64,000 nt of DNA, from NCBI GenBank assembly GCA_028285035.1, contig JANQQF010000106.1, positions 1 to 64,000 on the forward strand. Reading direction: 5' to 3'. The notes below the pieces were generated by a model, which saw only the letters and a program-made list of their open reading frames with translations, did no database searches and had not been told where the DNA came from. The stretch is from Phycisphaerae bacterium. Its GTDB lineage: Bacteria; Chloroflexota; Anaerolineae; 4572-78; J111. The position numbers and the translations under genes are program-made. Every line of letters begins with the position of its first letter. Positions within the stretch are counted from its first letter, which is position 1. Of the stretch, positions 45,889 through 55,243 are shown in pieces.

Positions 45889-47523
45889 ATGAAATTAAGT
45901 GGGGCGCAAGCAATTGTCAAATGTCTTGAGCGCGAAGGAATCGAGATGGTATTTGGCATTCCAGGGCTACATAGTATGCCTATTTTTGATGCCTTGTATC
46001 GTCATCCAACTATCAACTATATGACCGTGCGCCACGAGCAGGGGGCGGCTTTCATGGCTGATGGCTATGCCAGAGCGAGTGGTAAAATTGCGGCCGTGTT
46101 ATCTCTCCCCGGCCCAGGGGTCACCAATGCCTATACCGGATTGGGCGAGGCCTACAGCGACTCTTCACCAGTCTTGCTGTTAGCAACCCAGGTCAACCGA
46201 GAATTTATCAACCAAGATAAAGGACTGTTGCATGAATTGACCCATCAGTTTGAAATCCTGGATCCAATTATGAAGCATAGCGAGCGGATTACTGAAACCG
46301 CTCTAATTCCAGAGGCGTTCCATCGAGCTATGACTCACCTGCGAAATGGTCGTCCCCGTCCTGTACAGCTCGAAATTCCACGGGATGTAACGGTTGAGAC
46401 AATGGAATGGTCTGAAACGATGCAGACGATGGCTCCAGCGCAACGTGAACGAAATTGTCCACCCAAAGAGACACTGGCTGCCGCCGTTCAGGCTCTCAAA
46501 GGGGCTGAGCGGCCCTTAATCTATGCGGGTGGCGGAGTCATCAGTAGTGAAGCAAGCACTGTGTTAACCCAATTGGCTGAACGGTTAGGCGCACCTGTAT
46601 TGATGACAGGCATGGGCGTGGGTAGCATGCCTGGTGATCACCCGCTGGCTTGCGGGGTGGCCTGGATTGCGGCTGCCGATATTCGTCCGCTCGTTGCCAC
46701 CGCCGATGCATTTTTGGCTGTAGGGACAAAATTTAACCAGGGGATGACCCACGATTGGTCCCTTGACCTTCCTGAGATCACCATTCGCATCGACATTGAT
46801 CCCGTTGAAATCGAGCGAAATCTACCGATGACCTATAAATTAGTAGGGGACGCTTATGCGACCTTGACCGCCCTTGATGATGGTTTAGCCCATTTGGGAG
46901 TCAATCGTGAGGGAGTTGTGGCTCCACAAATGAAAGAAGCCCAGGCTAACTATCGAGCGGCATTAAAGGCAAAGGTTGGGGGCACTACTCCCTGGATGGA
47001 TGTCCTACGCCAAACGCTGCCCCGTAACAGCATTATCAGTGCCGACATGAGTTTATTCTGGGCAGATATGCTGGGGATTTTCCCGATTTATGAGCCACGG
47101 ACGATGCTCTTCCCTTGGGGGTATGGCACATTGGGCTTTGCTATTCCGGAGGCATTGGGGGCCAAAGCGGCTTTACCTGAGCGGCCAGTCATTGCCATCG
47201 CGGGTGACGGAGCATTTCTCTTCACAGGCGCGGAATTGGCTACAGCAATTCAATATGGCCTGAACGTCCCTATCCTTGTCCCTAATAATGATGCTTACGG
47301 TATGATAAAGGTGCAACAACGCGATCAATATGACGAGCAGTTTATGGCCGTTGACTTGGTAAATCCCGACTTTGTTGCCCTAGCTCACGCCTTCGGGGCT
47401 TATGGCGAACGGGTAGATACTCCAGAGGCAATGGGCACCGCCATAGAAAAGGCCTTGGTCACTGATAAGCCAACTGTGATTGAAATTCCGTGGGGATGGA
47501 CCTGGGGGAGTGAACACAAATGA
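45889..47523 (+). CDS. TPP-dependent decarboxylase/acetolactate-synthase-like enzyme
   Basis: 544 aa, single large-subunit type. The catalytic Glu is in MTVRHEQGAAFMADGYAR. The TPP/Mg2+ motif runs from GDGAFLFTGAELATAI to NN at VPNNDAYG (GDG-x25-NN). FAD-binding of true acetolactate synthase is not evident and no small subunit (ilvN) is adjacent, so a 2-oxo-acid decarboxylase (for example of the 2-ketoarginine or phenylpyruvate type) is as likely. Its neighbour (4-bp ATGA overlap) is an aminotransferase that could supply the 2-oxo acid. GAGG site before ATG 45889. Confidence 0.9.
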   Translation: MKLSGAQAIVKCLEREGIEMVFGIPGLHSMPIFDALYRHPTINYMTVRHEQGAAFMADGYARASGKIAAVLSLPGPGVTNAYTGLGEAYSDSSPVLLLATQVNREFINQDKGLLHELTHQFEILDPIMKHSERITETALIPEAFHRAMTHLRNGRPRPVQLEIPRDVTVETMEWSETMQTMAPAQRERNCPPKETLAAAVQALKGAERPLIYAGGGVISSEASTVLTQLAERLGAPVLMTGMGVGSMPGDHPLACGVAWIAAADIRPLVATADAFLAVGTKFNQGMTHDWSLDLPEITIRIDIDPVEIERNLPMTYKLVGDAYATLTALDDGLAHLGVNREGVVAPQMKEAQANYRAALKAKVGGTTPWMDVLRQTLPRNSIISADMSLFWADMLGIFPIYEPRTMLFPWGYGTLGFAIPEALGAKAALPERPVIAIAGDGAFLFTGAELATAIQYGLNVPILVPNNDAYGMIKVQQRDQYDEQFMAVDLVNPDFVALAHAFGAYGERVDTPEAMGTAIEKALVTDKPTVIEIPWGWTWGSEHK

Positions 47524-48608
47524 GCAAGCCAGAAGCGAGAACGATCACTTCAAAATATGTTGCTGGCCAATCACTGGATGAGGCGAAACAGAATTCAGGC
47601 CTAGATGACATCATCAAATTGGGATCTAATGAGAACGTGTTAGGGCCGTCACCCCAAGCGATAGCTGCCATTCAGGATATGTTGATGAAGGCTCATCTTT
47701 ATCCCAGCACTCAAGAGGCAAAGCTTCTTGAAGCCTTGGCTAAGCGGATTGGCGGTGGATTGACTCCTGATCATTTTATCACCGGCAATGGTTCTTGTGA
47801 TGTCTTACGGATGATAACTCACACCGTCATCAATCCTGGGGGTCGGGCGATTGTCGCTGAACCAACCTTTGGGATGTATCGCATTTTGGTCGAACTATTT
47901 GAGGGCGAGGTCATCGGGGTGCCACTAAGAGATTATGCCATTGACCTGTCAGCCGTTTTGCAAGCGATTGATCCGTCGATTGATCTGATTTTTATCTGCA
48001 ATCCCAACAATCCCACCGGAACCTATCTCACCCATAAACAAGTAGCTGATTTTCTGGCCCAAGTTCCCCCTCATATTTTGGTCATCTTTGATGAGGCCTA
48101 CATGGAGTTTGCCGACGCACCAGATTTTCCTCGAATGATTGAGTTTATTCAAGCGGGATTCAATGTGGTCGTGACCCGCACCTTTTCCAAACTGCACGGC
48201 TTGGCTAGTTTGCGGATTGGTTATGGACTGGGTCAGCCAGACACAATTAATAACATCAGCGAACGTAAGCTTCATTTTAACGGGGGCTGTCCTGCCTTGG
48301 TCGGGGCCACAGCGGCGGTTAATGATGATGAATTTATTACCCAATCTTTAGATATGGTTCGACAAGGCCGTTTATTCTTTTATCAAGAGTTGGCAAACTT
48401 AGGCATTGGCTGTCTACCTAGTCAAAGTAACTTTATATTTTTGACCGACCTACCAAGGGATGCCGGCTATATCTGCGAGCAAGCCCTGCAATGGGGGGTT
48501 ATTCTCCGGCAAACCACACCTTTCGGGTTACCAAACAATATTCGTATCACGATCGGACGACAAACAGACAATGAGCGCGTGATTGCTGTATTAAAAGAGA
48601 TTCTATAA
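47520..48608 (+). CDS. HisC-like PLP-dependent aminotransferase
   Basis: 362 aa fold-type I aminotransferase of the histidinol-phosphate subgroup. Motifs: GNGSCDVLRMITHTV, NPNNPTGTYL, FDEAYMEFAD and the PLP lysine in TRTFSKLHGLASLRIGYGL. No histidine-biosynthesis genes are around it, so a dedicated substrate in this cluster is likely. It overlaps the TPP-enzyme gene and precedes a flavoprotein by 15 bp; together these suggest amino acid to 2-oxo acid to aldehyde. Confidence 0.9.
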   Translation: MSKPEARTITSKYVAGQSLDEAKQNSGLDDIIKLGSNENVLGPSPQAIAAIQDMLMKAHLYPSTQEAKLLEALAKRIGGGLTPDHFITGNGSCDVLRMITHTVINPGGRAIVAEPTFGMYRILVELFEGEVIGVPLRDYAIDLSAVLQAIDPSIDLIFICNPNNPTGTYLTHKQVADFLAQVPPHILVIFDEAYMEFADAPDFPRMIEFIQAGFNVVVTRTFSKLHGLASLRIGYGLGQPDTINNISERKLHFNGGCPALVGATAAVNDDEFITQSLDMVRQGRLFFYQELANLGIGCLPSQSNFIFLTDLPRDAGYICEQALQWGVILRQTTPFGLPNNIRITIGRQTDNERVIAVLKEIL

Positions 48609-48623
48609 AAAGGAACATCAACA

Positions 48624-50201
48624 ATGTCAGAGTATGATGTAATTATCGCTGGGGCTGGTCATAACGGCTTAACCTGTGGTGCGGTTTTAGCTAAAGAAGG
48701 ATTAAGCGTATTGGTGGTTGAGCGTAACGCTTGGTTAGGTGGTGGCGTTGTGACACGAGAGGTGACGTTACCTGGCTTTAAGCACGATATGTATGGCTCA
48801 TCGCATGTATGGATTCACGCCAACGCCGACTTTAAACAGCTAATGCCTGATTTGCAACGGAATGGATTAAATTATATTTGGGCTAATGATCACATTACCG
48901 GACATCCAATGAAAGAGGGACCGGGCATTATTGTTTATCGGGATGTGGAAAAGACAATGGCCTCAATCGCCCACTATTCTGAGAAAGATGCCAGACGGTA
49001 CAAAGAAATTTTTGATGGCTTTGTCGATATCAAAGATGGCTTTGTCACCAATATGTTTTCCCCGCCTTTGCCGCCAAGTCTCCTACCTGCGGCGATGGAG
49101 GAAAGTGAAGAAGGGTTAGAGATGCTGCGAAACTATCGCCTCAGCCCCTTAGATTTTACACTTGAAAACTTTGAAAACCCTCATGTTCAGTCCTTTATTC
49201 TAGGTTGGGCTACCGCGCCTGGGGTACGTCCTTATCAAGAGGGCAAGGGGGATATGTTTTATATTATGATTCCCGCCATTCATGTCTATGGCGAGTCGAT
49301 CCCCCAAGGCGGCAGTGCCCAATTGTCTTATGCCTTAGCCCGTACCATTGAGTCCTATGGTGGCACGATTATGACCGAAGCCCCCATTGCCAAGTTCATC
49401 GTCGATGGAGGGCAAACAGCCCAAGGCATTGAATTGGAAGATGGTCAAAAATTCTATGCCAAGAAAGCGGTCATTACCAACCTCAATCCCAAGCTGACCT
49501 TCCTTAATATGATGGATGAGGGGGTATTGGATGATAAATTTATCCGCAAGGTCAACAATTACAACCCTGGCGATTTTACGATCGTTCGAGCTCACTATGC
49601 GCTCAATGAACCTCCTAAATATAAATGCAGCGATGAGATTAACCACACGCCCTTCCAGCGCATCTTTGGTTCAATGGATGACATCGTGAAGCAGTATGCC
49701 GAGATTGATATGGGCATTGCCCCGTCAAATCCATTTCTGTGGGTCGCCTGTTGGACGATCAAGGATCCAAGCCGCGCACCAGAAGGCAAACACACGTTGA
49801 TTATGGACACCTTTGTCCCCATTCAATTGGCTAGTGGTGAGGATTGGGATGATGTGGCTGAAGATTATGCCAAAAATGTCTTGTTGGAAAAGTTACGGGA
49901 ATACACCACAAATATGACCGATGACAATATTCTGGCCCAATATATTGATACTGGCCCAGCTTTGGAGCGAGACAACCCTTGCTTTGTCAATGGAACAACC
50001 ACCGGCGGGGCGATGCGGATGTCTCAGTCTGGTTATTTTCGCCCATTTCCTGGTTGGTCTCAATATAAAACCCCAATCAACAAGCTTTACATGACTGGTC
50101 CTTATTGCCATCCTGGTGGGGCTATTTCCGGGGCAGGCACAATTACGGCCAATGTTATTTTAGAGGATTTGGGCTTGCGTGAACCTGACTTTGATTTTTA
50201 A
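48624..50201 (+). CDS. CrtI/phytoene-desaturase-like FAD oxidoreductase
   Basis: 525 aa. N-terminal dinucleotide fold YDVIIAGAGHNGLTCGAVLAKEGLSVLVVERNAWLGGG (in part) and C-terminal FAD contact YMTGPYCHPGGAISGAGTITANVI. Belongs to the amine-oxidase/CrtI superfamily, but no carotenoid gene is nearby. Other superfamily members oxidise amines or amino acids, which suits the aminotransferase and decarboxylase partners better (inference). Ends in a REP-like interval before the nitrilase gene. Confidence 0.88.
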   Translation: MSEYDVIIAGAGHNGLTCGAVLAKEGLSVLVVERNAWLGGGVVTREVTLPGFKHDMYGSSHVWIHANADFKQLMPDLQRNGLNYIWANDHITGHPMKEGPGIIVYRDVEKTMASIAHYSEKDARRYKEIFDGFVDIKDGFVTNMFSPPLPPSLLPAAMEESEEGLEMLRNYRLSPLDFTLENFENPHVQSFILGWATAPGVRPYQEGKGDMFYIMIPAIHVYGESIPQGGSAQLSYALARTIESYGGTIMTEAPIAKFIVDGGQTAQGIELEDGQKFYAKKAVITNLNPKLTFLNMMDEGVLDDKFIRKVNNYNPGDFTIVRAHYALNEPPKYKCSDEINHTPFQRIFGSMDDIVKQYAEIDMGIAPSNPFLWVACWTIKDPSRAPEGKHTLIMDTFVPIQLASGEDWDDVAEDYAKNVLLEKLREYTTNMTDDNILAQYIDTGPALERDNPCFVNGTTTGGAMRMSQSGYFRPFPGWSQYKTPINKLYMTGPYCHPGGAISGAGTITANVILEDLGLREPDFDF

Positions 50202-50226
50202 GGTATAGACAAAATGAATTCTGTCG

Positions 50227-50298
50227 CTAGTCTAGGAAACAGGCTTGAAGCCCGTTCGATCCTATAGCAGTAGACTTCAATCTACTCAGACTAACTAG
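50227..50298. repeat. Three-hairpin intergenic repeat (REP-like)
   Basis: AAC-x-GGCTT/GAAGCC-x-GTT (50238-50256) and a perfect AGTAGA-CTTCAA-TCTACT (50269-50286), bracketed by CTAGTCT ... AGACTAACTAG. Sequences with paired GGCTTGAAGCC and GTAGACT(T)CAATCTAC hairpins resemble dispersed repeats I recall in several phyla. Lies between flavoprotein and nitrilase genes. Confidence 0.5.
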
Positions 50299-50324
50299 AC
50301 GACAAACTAACCGAGGAGACCCTG

Positions 50325-51476
50325 ATGGGACAAAAAATTGAAAAGTACACAGCTATCGTTGTCCAACCCGAAGTCAATGTAGCTAAAACGCGTGATGATA
50401 TTCACCGAAACTTGGAACGGTACTGCAAATTGATCGATTTTGGGGTGGGCTATTTTTATGAACGCCCAGTCCGGCTAATGATTTTCCCCGAATATTTTTT
50501 ACAAGGTGTGACCACCCCCGGCAAGGGCGAGGACAGCCTGGAAGAGTTCATGGATAAGGCGATTACCATCCCCGGCCCTGAGCTTGATGTCCTCGGCGAA
50601 AAGTGTAAAGAGTACGGAATTTACATTGCGGGTGGGGGTGTCGTCGAACGGGTGCCTGAATTCCCGGATCGTTGGTTTAACACCGCCTTTATCATTGGGC
50701 CAACGGGGGAGGTCATCCTACGATATCATAAGTGGCACATTCCGGCCTCTATTGGTCTGGGGACCAGTCCCCATGATATGTTGGACGATTATGCCAAAGT
50801 ATTTGGCAATGACATAAAAACCCGTTTCCCGGTGGTTGATACCGACATCGGCAAGCTTGGCTGCATGACTTGTCACGATGGCGCTACGCCCGAAGTATCA
50901 AGGGCGTTGGGCTTTAATGGCGTCGAGGTCATTTGCCATCCTACTGCTATGCAAGAGGTCGAAGGGGTCAATGAGCCTTGGGATTTTTGGACCTTCACCC
51001 GTCGCACCCGGGCCCACGACAACATGTGTTATCTACTCGGCTCAAACTGGGGCACAGTCAATTATGACTATTACCCCAAAGCCTTTTGTCCGGGACACTC
51101 CATCATGGTCGATTATACTGGTATGGTCATGCGCCAAGCCTCCTACCCGGCTGAGCAGCTAATCGCCGCAACCATCGATATCGAGGCCCTGCGGGATCAT
51201 CGTACCATCGCCAACCATAACATGTGGATTGATATGCGAACGGAAGGATTCCGAGAAATTTATGAGCAATCCATTTACCCACCCAATCTCTTCCCGCCAG
51301 GGAATCCCCCTCGTACCCTGGCCGATAAAATGGATGGGGCCAAAACCGTACTCAATACCTTGTATGGTCGGGGTCAATTTACCCCGCCACACGAATATGA
51401 AGTTGAGGATATGCCAAAACTCTTTGAGCAACGAATACGCTATGCTCAAGAAACTGGGCGCTTGCGAAAGGACTAA
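50325..51476 (+). CDS. Nitrilase-superfamily carbon-nitrogen hydrolase
   Basis: 383 aa. The Glu-Lys-Cys triad is in RLMIFPEYFLQG, LRYHKWHIPA and LGCMTCHDGATPE. The C-terminal part is longer than in minimal omega-amidases, closest in style to aliphatic amidase/formamidase or N-carbamoyl amidases. Hydrolyses an amide or nitrile to acid plus ammonia; the substrate is not known. GAGGAG site before ATG 50325. Confidence 0.92.
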   Translation: MGQKIEKYTAIVVQPEVNVAKTRDDIHRNLERYCKLIDFGVGYFYERPVRLMIFPEYFLQGVTTPGKGEDSLEEFMDKAITIPGPELDVLGEKCKEYGIYIAGGGVVERVPEFPDRWFNTAFIIGPTGEVILRYHKWHIPASIGLGTSPHDMLDDYAKVFGNDIKTRFPVVDTDIGKLGCMTCHDGATPEVSRALGFNGVEVICHPTAMQEVEGVNEPWDFWTFTRRTRAHDNMCYLLGSNWGTVNYDYYPKAFCPGHSIMVDYTGMVMRQASYPAEQLIAATIDIEALRDHRTIANHNMWIDMRTEGFREIYEQSIYPPNLFPPGNPPRTLADKMDGAKTVLNTLYGRGQFTPPHEYEVEDMPKLFEQRIRYAQETGRLRKD

Positions 51477-51554
51477 GTTGGTCGGCCAGTCTTTCAGTTT
51501 TTCTGACACCCTGACTAGCTAACTAACTAACCGACTATACCACCGAGGAACACA

Positions 51555-51785
51555 ATGAAAGTTGTCAGTCGATTAGCAAAAATGGATTTTACCGTCGGCT
51601 CGATTGAGCGAGACGGTGACAATCTCATTATTAAAAGCCATCCCGAAAAAGGAATGAAAGCAAAGGTACAGATGACCCCCGAGGACGTGGTCGGGATGAT
51701 AAAAGCATCCTTAAATTTACCAGTGATTATGTTTGTTTTGAGCTTGCCATTTCTCTACCTACGTACTCGTAAGAATAAAGAATGA
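51555..51785 (+). CDS. Small single-helix membrane protein, unknown
   Basis: 76 aa. A charged N-terminal half (SRLAKMDFTVGSIERDGDNLIIKSHPEKGMKAKVQMTPEDVVGM) resembling a small beta domain, then one helix (LPVIMFVLSLPFLYL) and a basic tail. GAGGAA site 8 nt before the ATG supports it as a real gene. It lies between the nitrilase and the transporter binding protein. The upstream gap (51480-51545) holds (CTAA/CTGA)-type short repeats. No family recognised. Confidence 0.65.
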   Translation: MKVVSRLAKMDFTVGSIERDGDNLIIKSHPEKGMKAKVQMTPEDVVGMIKASLNLPVIMFVLSLPFLYLRTRKNKE

Positions 51786-51824
51786 AAATTCCCATACACG
51801 AGTTAAAGGCAAATCTCGGCCAAA

Positions 51825-51862
51825 AATCAGGAGGCCGAAAGTGCACTTTCGGCCTCCTGATT
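51825..51862. repeat. 38-bp perfect palindrome (AAAGTGCACTTT core), copy 2
   Basis: A perfect palindrome 40 bp after the small-protein stop, centred at 51843/51844 on AAAGTGCACTTT with flanks different from copy 1 at 9812-9847 (flanking AGGAGGCC here). Possible bidirectional terminator or dispersed palindromic element. Confidence 0.75.
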
Positions 51863-51996
51863 AAACGCTATTTTCAGAGGAGGTGGAACTATACAAATTA
51901 ATCATAACAGTGATTTTGGTGTTCAGTGGTCGTTATAGCAAAACGTACCATTCGTCAAAGTGGACAAATTATTTTCCTTAATGAGGAGGACAAGAA

Positions 51997-53928
51997 ATGA
52001 ATAAAAAAACGTTGGTCCTAATTATTGCAGGCATCCTGCTGTTGGTTATCGCTGCTTGTGCAGGTGAACCGGAAGTTATCACAGTGGTTGAGACCGTCAC
52101 GGTAATTGAAACCGTCGAGGTCGAAGTTGAAGTTGAGGGGGAAACCGTCACTGTGGTTGAAACTGTCGAAGTTATTCAAGAGGTTGAAAAGGAGGTTGTT
52201 GTCACCGTTGAAGTTGAGGTCGAAGTTGAGGCAGTAGACGAAGCCCTGGCCGAACGACAAAGAACAGCCATATTCGATATCGACACTGGCCCGGTGGTTG
52301 ATCCTGAATTATGGAATCCTTTTACACCGGGAACCCCACAAGATCACGGCTTGATTCAGGCAATGGCTGAGCCCCTCTTTATTCTTAATTTAGAGAGCGC
52401 AGAAGGGGAAATTATTCCCTGGTTAGCCGAAAGTATGACCGCCAATGACGATGCAACCGTTTGGACCATCACTCTGCGAGATGGCATCCAGTGGAGTGAT
52501 GGGGAAGCTTTAGATGCTGACGATTTGATCTTCACCATCGAGCTTGCCCAAAATAATCCTGATTTAATTGGGCCGCGTTTACCAAGTTTTGACACCCTGA
52601 GCGATATCAATAAGGTGGATGATCTGACCGTTGAATTGACCCTACCCGAGTCGGATTTCCGCTTTATGCAAAGTAACTTTGTGGTCAATACCGGCTCATC
52701 GCTTACGATTGTGCCAGAACATATTTGGGCCGAGCAAGACCCCTTGACTTTTACCAACTATGATCCAGATCAAGGATGGCCCGTTTTTACCGGCCCCTAT
52801 CTGTTGGAAAGCGTCAGCGAGACAGAATTCTCCTTTACTCGTGATGATAATTGGTGGGGGGTTGCCGCAGGATTTGAAGATTTACCCGCCCCCGAAAAGC
52901 TGATCTGGCGAGCTTTCGGCACTGAGGAAACCCGTACTGCAGCCACAGCTAAAAATGAACTGGACAGCTTGATGAATGTTAAATTAGGCTCCTATCTGGC
53001 CTTGCAGCAACTCAACCCAAACATCATTGCCTGGACCCAAGAGCTGCCTTACTCTTGGGTTGATCCCTGTGCCCGTAATTTCCACTTTAATCATACCGTG
53101 GCCCCCTGGGATGATCCTGAAATGCGGCAAGCCATCAGCTTAGCCATTGATCACACTCAAATCATCGACATCAACTATGAAGGTACCTCAACCGCCTCTC
53201 GCCACTGGCTGCCTGCTTTTGCCGCCTTTAATAGCTATGTTGACGCGGCCGCCGATTCGGGTCTGTACGACTCAAATCCTGTCTTAACCCACGACCCTGA
53301 GCAAGCTGTTGCCATCATCGAAAGTAAGGGCTGGGCCATCAATGAGGAGACAGGCTATTATGAGCAAGATGGTGAAGAGTTTACCATGACCATCACAAGC
53401 TTTGATGATAGTGAGATGAACGGGATTGCCGCCTTGATCGTCGAGCAGCTGCAAGCGATTGGGATCAATGCCATCCACGACATTCAGCCAATTCCTGAAT
53501 TCATTGGCAATCTGACCGGGGCTGGATTTGATACCTATATCTTCTTCATTTGCGGTCCGGTTGATCTGTGGGCCAAGATGGATTCCTTCAGTACCCGTCA
53601 TATTCCGGCTGAAGGCGAAGAATCGTCTGGTTTCTATGCAAATACCCAACGCTGGAATACCGACAACGCGGAAGCGTATAGCGAGCTTGTCGCCCAAATG
53701 CGTGATCTTCCCCCTGACTCTCCCGAACTTGAAGGGCTGTTCATCGAAGCAATGGAGTTGTGGCTGAGTGAAACACCGGCTGTCCCCATCTCGCAGGCCA
53801 TCAAGTTAGTTCCATTTGATGAAACCTACTGGACTGGTTGGCCTACTGCGGATGATCCTTATATTCAACCCGCCACTTGGTGGCAAAGTGCACACGTGAT
53901 TATTCACAACCTGGAACCAGTGCAATAA
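51997..53928 (+). CDS. ABC peptide/nickel transporter substrate-binding lipoprotein
   Basis: 643 aa. Signal peptide with lipobox (LLVIAACAGEP), then an extended V/E-rich linker of about 55 residues (VETVTVIETVEVEVEVEG type), then the SBP_bac_5 fold (about 90-630). Captures di-/oligopeptides or similar solutes for the permease genes downstream. AGGAGG ribosome site before ATG 51997. The conserved pocket residues cannot be used to name the ligand. Confidence 0.93.
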   Translation: MNKKTLVLIIAGILLLVIAACAGEPEVITVVETVTVIETVEVEVEVEGETVTVVETVEVIQEVEKEVVVTVEVEVEVEAVDEALAERQRTAIFDIDTGPVVDPELWNPFTPGTPQDHGLIQAMAEPLFILNLESAEGEIIPWLAESMTANDDATVWTITLRDGIQWSDGEALDADDLIFTIELAQNNPDLIGPRLPSFDTLSDINKVDDLTVELTLPESDFRFMQSNFVVNTGSSLTIVPEHIWAEQDPLTFTNYDPDQGWPVFTGPYLLESVSETEFSFTRDDNWWGVAAGFEDLPAPEKLIWRAFGTEETRTAATAKNELDSLMNVKLGSYLALQQLNPNIIAWTQELPYSWVDPCARNFHFNHTVAPWDDPEMRQAISLAIDHTQIIDINYEGTSTASRHWLPAFAAFNSYVDAAADSGLYDSNPVLTHDPEQAVAIIESKGWAINEETGYYEQDGEEFTMTITSFDDSEMNGIAALIVEQLQAIGINAIHDIQPIPEFIGNLTGAGFDTYIFFICGPVDLWAKMDSFSTRHIPAEGEESSGFYANTQRWNTDNAEAYSELVAQMRDLPPDSPELEGLFIEAMELWLSETPAVPISQAIKLVPFDETYWTGWPTADDPYIQPATWWQSAHVIIHNLEPVQ

Positions 53929-53940
53929 TAATGTGGATAT

Positions 53941-53976
53941 CCTGAGACAGTAAGATTTAGATCTTATTGTCTCAGG
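53941..53976 (+). terminator. Attenuator-like hairpin after the binding-protein gene
   Basis: A 16-bp stem with one G-U pair (CCTGAGACAG/TAAGAT with ATCTTATTGT/CTCAGG) and a TTAG loop, 13 bp after the stop. No T-run follows, so it may act as a partial stop or mRNA stabiliser giving extra binding protein relative to the permease. Confidence 0.55.
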
Positions 53977-54006
53977 GTCAATACAATCTAATCCTAGGCA
54001 TATATT

Positions 54007-55224
54007 ATGATAGATGAATGTCTAAACAAAGCCGACTTTTTTGCTAATCCCTATCCTGTTTACACTCAGCTTCGCATTGAAGATCCAATACACTGGAGTA
54101 ATCATCTGAATGGATGGGTATTAACTCGCTACACAGACATTAAATCCGTCTTGTTAGATCCGACCCATTTTTCAAATGTCGGTGAAGTCACCCAACTATT
54201 GGCCCAATTACCTGGGGCAGATGAGGGGCATTTCGATGCCCTGAAACAACACTATGAACAAGGAGGGCTGGTTCATTCAGATCCACCAGACCATACTCGA
54301 CTACGAAATTTGATCAGCAAGGCTTTTACCCCACGTGTTGTCAAGCGGTTAAAGCCTTTCATACAAGCCACAGTCAATCATCTCTTGGATAAAATTCAAT
54401 CTAGCGGGCAGATGGAGGTTATTGCCGATCTCGCTTTTCCACTGCCGGCAATCGTCATTGCTGAAATGCTTGGGGTACCATCAAATGATCGAAAACAGTT
54501 CCGCATTTGGGCTGAAAATATTATGGCCTTTGCTGGGAGTGGGCAAGTTCAAGCTCAACTCGCTATCCAGGCCCAACAAAGCCTACTTGAAATATTAGCA
54601 TATTTTCGGTATTTGCTTGACCAAAATTCTCCGGATGCCGGGGAAAGTTTACTAATCCGTTTAGCTCACGCCGAAGAGCAAGGGGACAAGCTAAATGAAC
54701 AAGAGTTATTGGGAACCTGTGTGACCCTACTCGTAGCTGGTTTTGAAACGACCACAAACCTGATTGGTAATGGGCTGCTGGCTTTACTAAAACATCCTGA
54801 GCAACTCCGACACTTAAAAGAGAATCCGCATTTGATAGAAGCTGCGATTGAAGAATTTTTGCGGTATGACAGCATGTTACAAGGCATTAGACGCATTGTT
54901 AAGACAAATATTGAGTTCGGTGACAAAAAGATGGTTCAAGGACAAATTGTCTATGCTATGCTTGGGGCAGCAAACCGAGATCCGGCTCAATTTTCAAATC
55001 CCGACCAACTGGATATTACACGCCCCCATAAAACGAACAAACACTTAGCTTTTGGTTATGGCATTCACTATTGTTTGGGAGCCCCGCTGGCTCGTGTTGA
55101 GGCAGCGGTTGCAATCAATACAATTCTTCAACGCTTCCCAAATATTCAATTGGCTAATGATAAGTTTCACTGGCGAGAGAATATTTTGTTGCATGGTTTA
55201 AATTCTTTACCAGTTGCCTTTTAA
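54007..55224 (+). CDS. Cytochrome P450
   Basis: 405 aa bacterial class I P450. The I-helix is VAGFETTTNLIGNGLL (AGxET), the K-helix ExxR is EFLRYDS, and the heme-Cys loop is AFGYGIHYCLGAPLARVEAA. All key residues are present. Monooxygenates a small substrate; no ferredoxin or reductase gene is adjacent. Located between the binding-protein gene and the first permease gene, co-directional, so it is probably co-transcribed with the transporter. Confidence 0.95.
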   Translation: MIDECLNKADFFANPYPVYTQLRIEDPIHWSNHLNGWVLTRYTDIKSVLLDPTHFSNVGEVTQLLAQLPGADEGHFDALKQHYEQGGLVHSDPPDHTRLRNLISKAFTPRVVKRLKPFIQATVNHLLDKIQSSGQMEVIADLAFPLPAIVIAEMLGVPSNDRKQFRIWAENIMAFAGSGQVQAQLAIQAQQSLLEILAYFRYLLDQNSPDAGESLLIRLAHAEEQGDKLNEQELLGTCVTLLVAGFETTTNLIGNGLLALLKHPEQLRHLKENPHLIEAAIEEFLRYDSMLQGIRRIVKTNIEFGDKKMVQGQIVYAMLGAANRDPAQFSNPDQLDITRPHKTNKHLAFGYGIHYCLGAPLARVEAAVAINTILQRFPNIQLANDKFHWRENILLHGLNSLPVAF

Positions 55225-55243
55225 AGTTTTCAAGGAATCAGAC

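Noticed and set aside
47520..48608. Histidine biosynthesis hisC
   Set aside because: No his genes are nearby, and the overlap with the TPP enzyme and proximity to transport genes favour another substrate.
48624..50201. Carotenoid biosynthesis gene (crtI)
   Set aside because: No crtB, crtE or other carotenoid gene occurs in the window; only superfamily-level similarity is supported.
52018..52260. Minus-strand Asn/Asp/Phe-rich open frame
   Set aside because: Complement of the V/E-rich linker in the substrate-binding lipoprotein.
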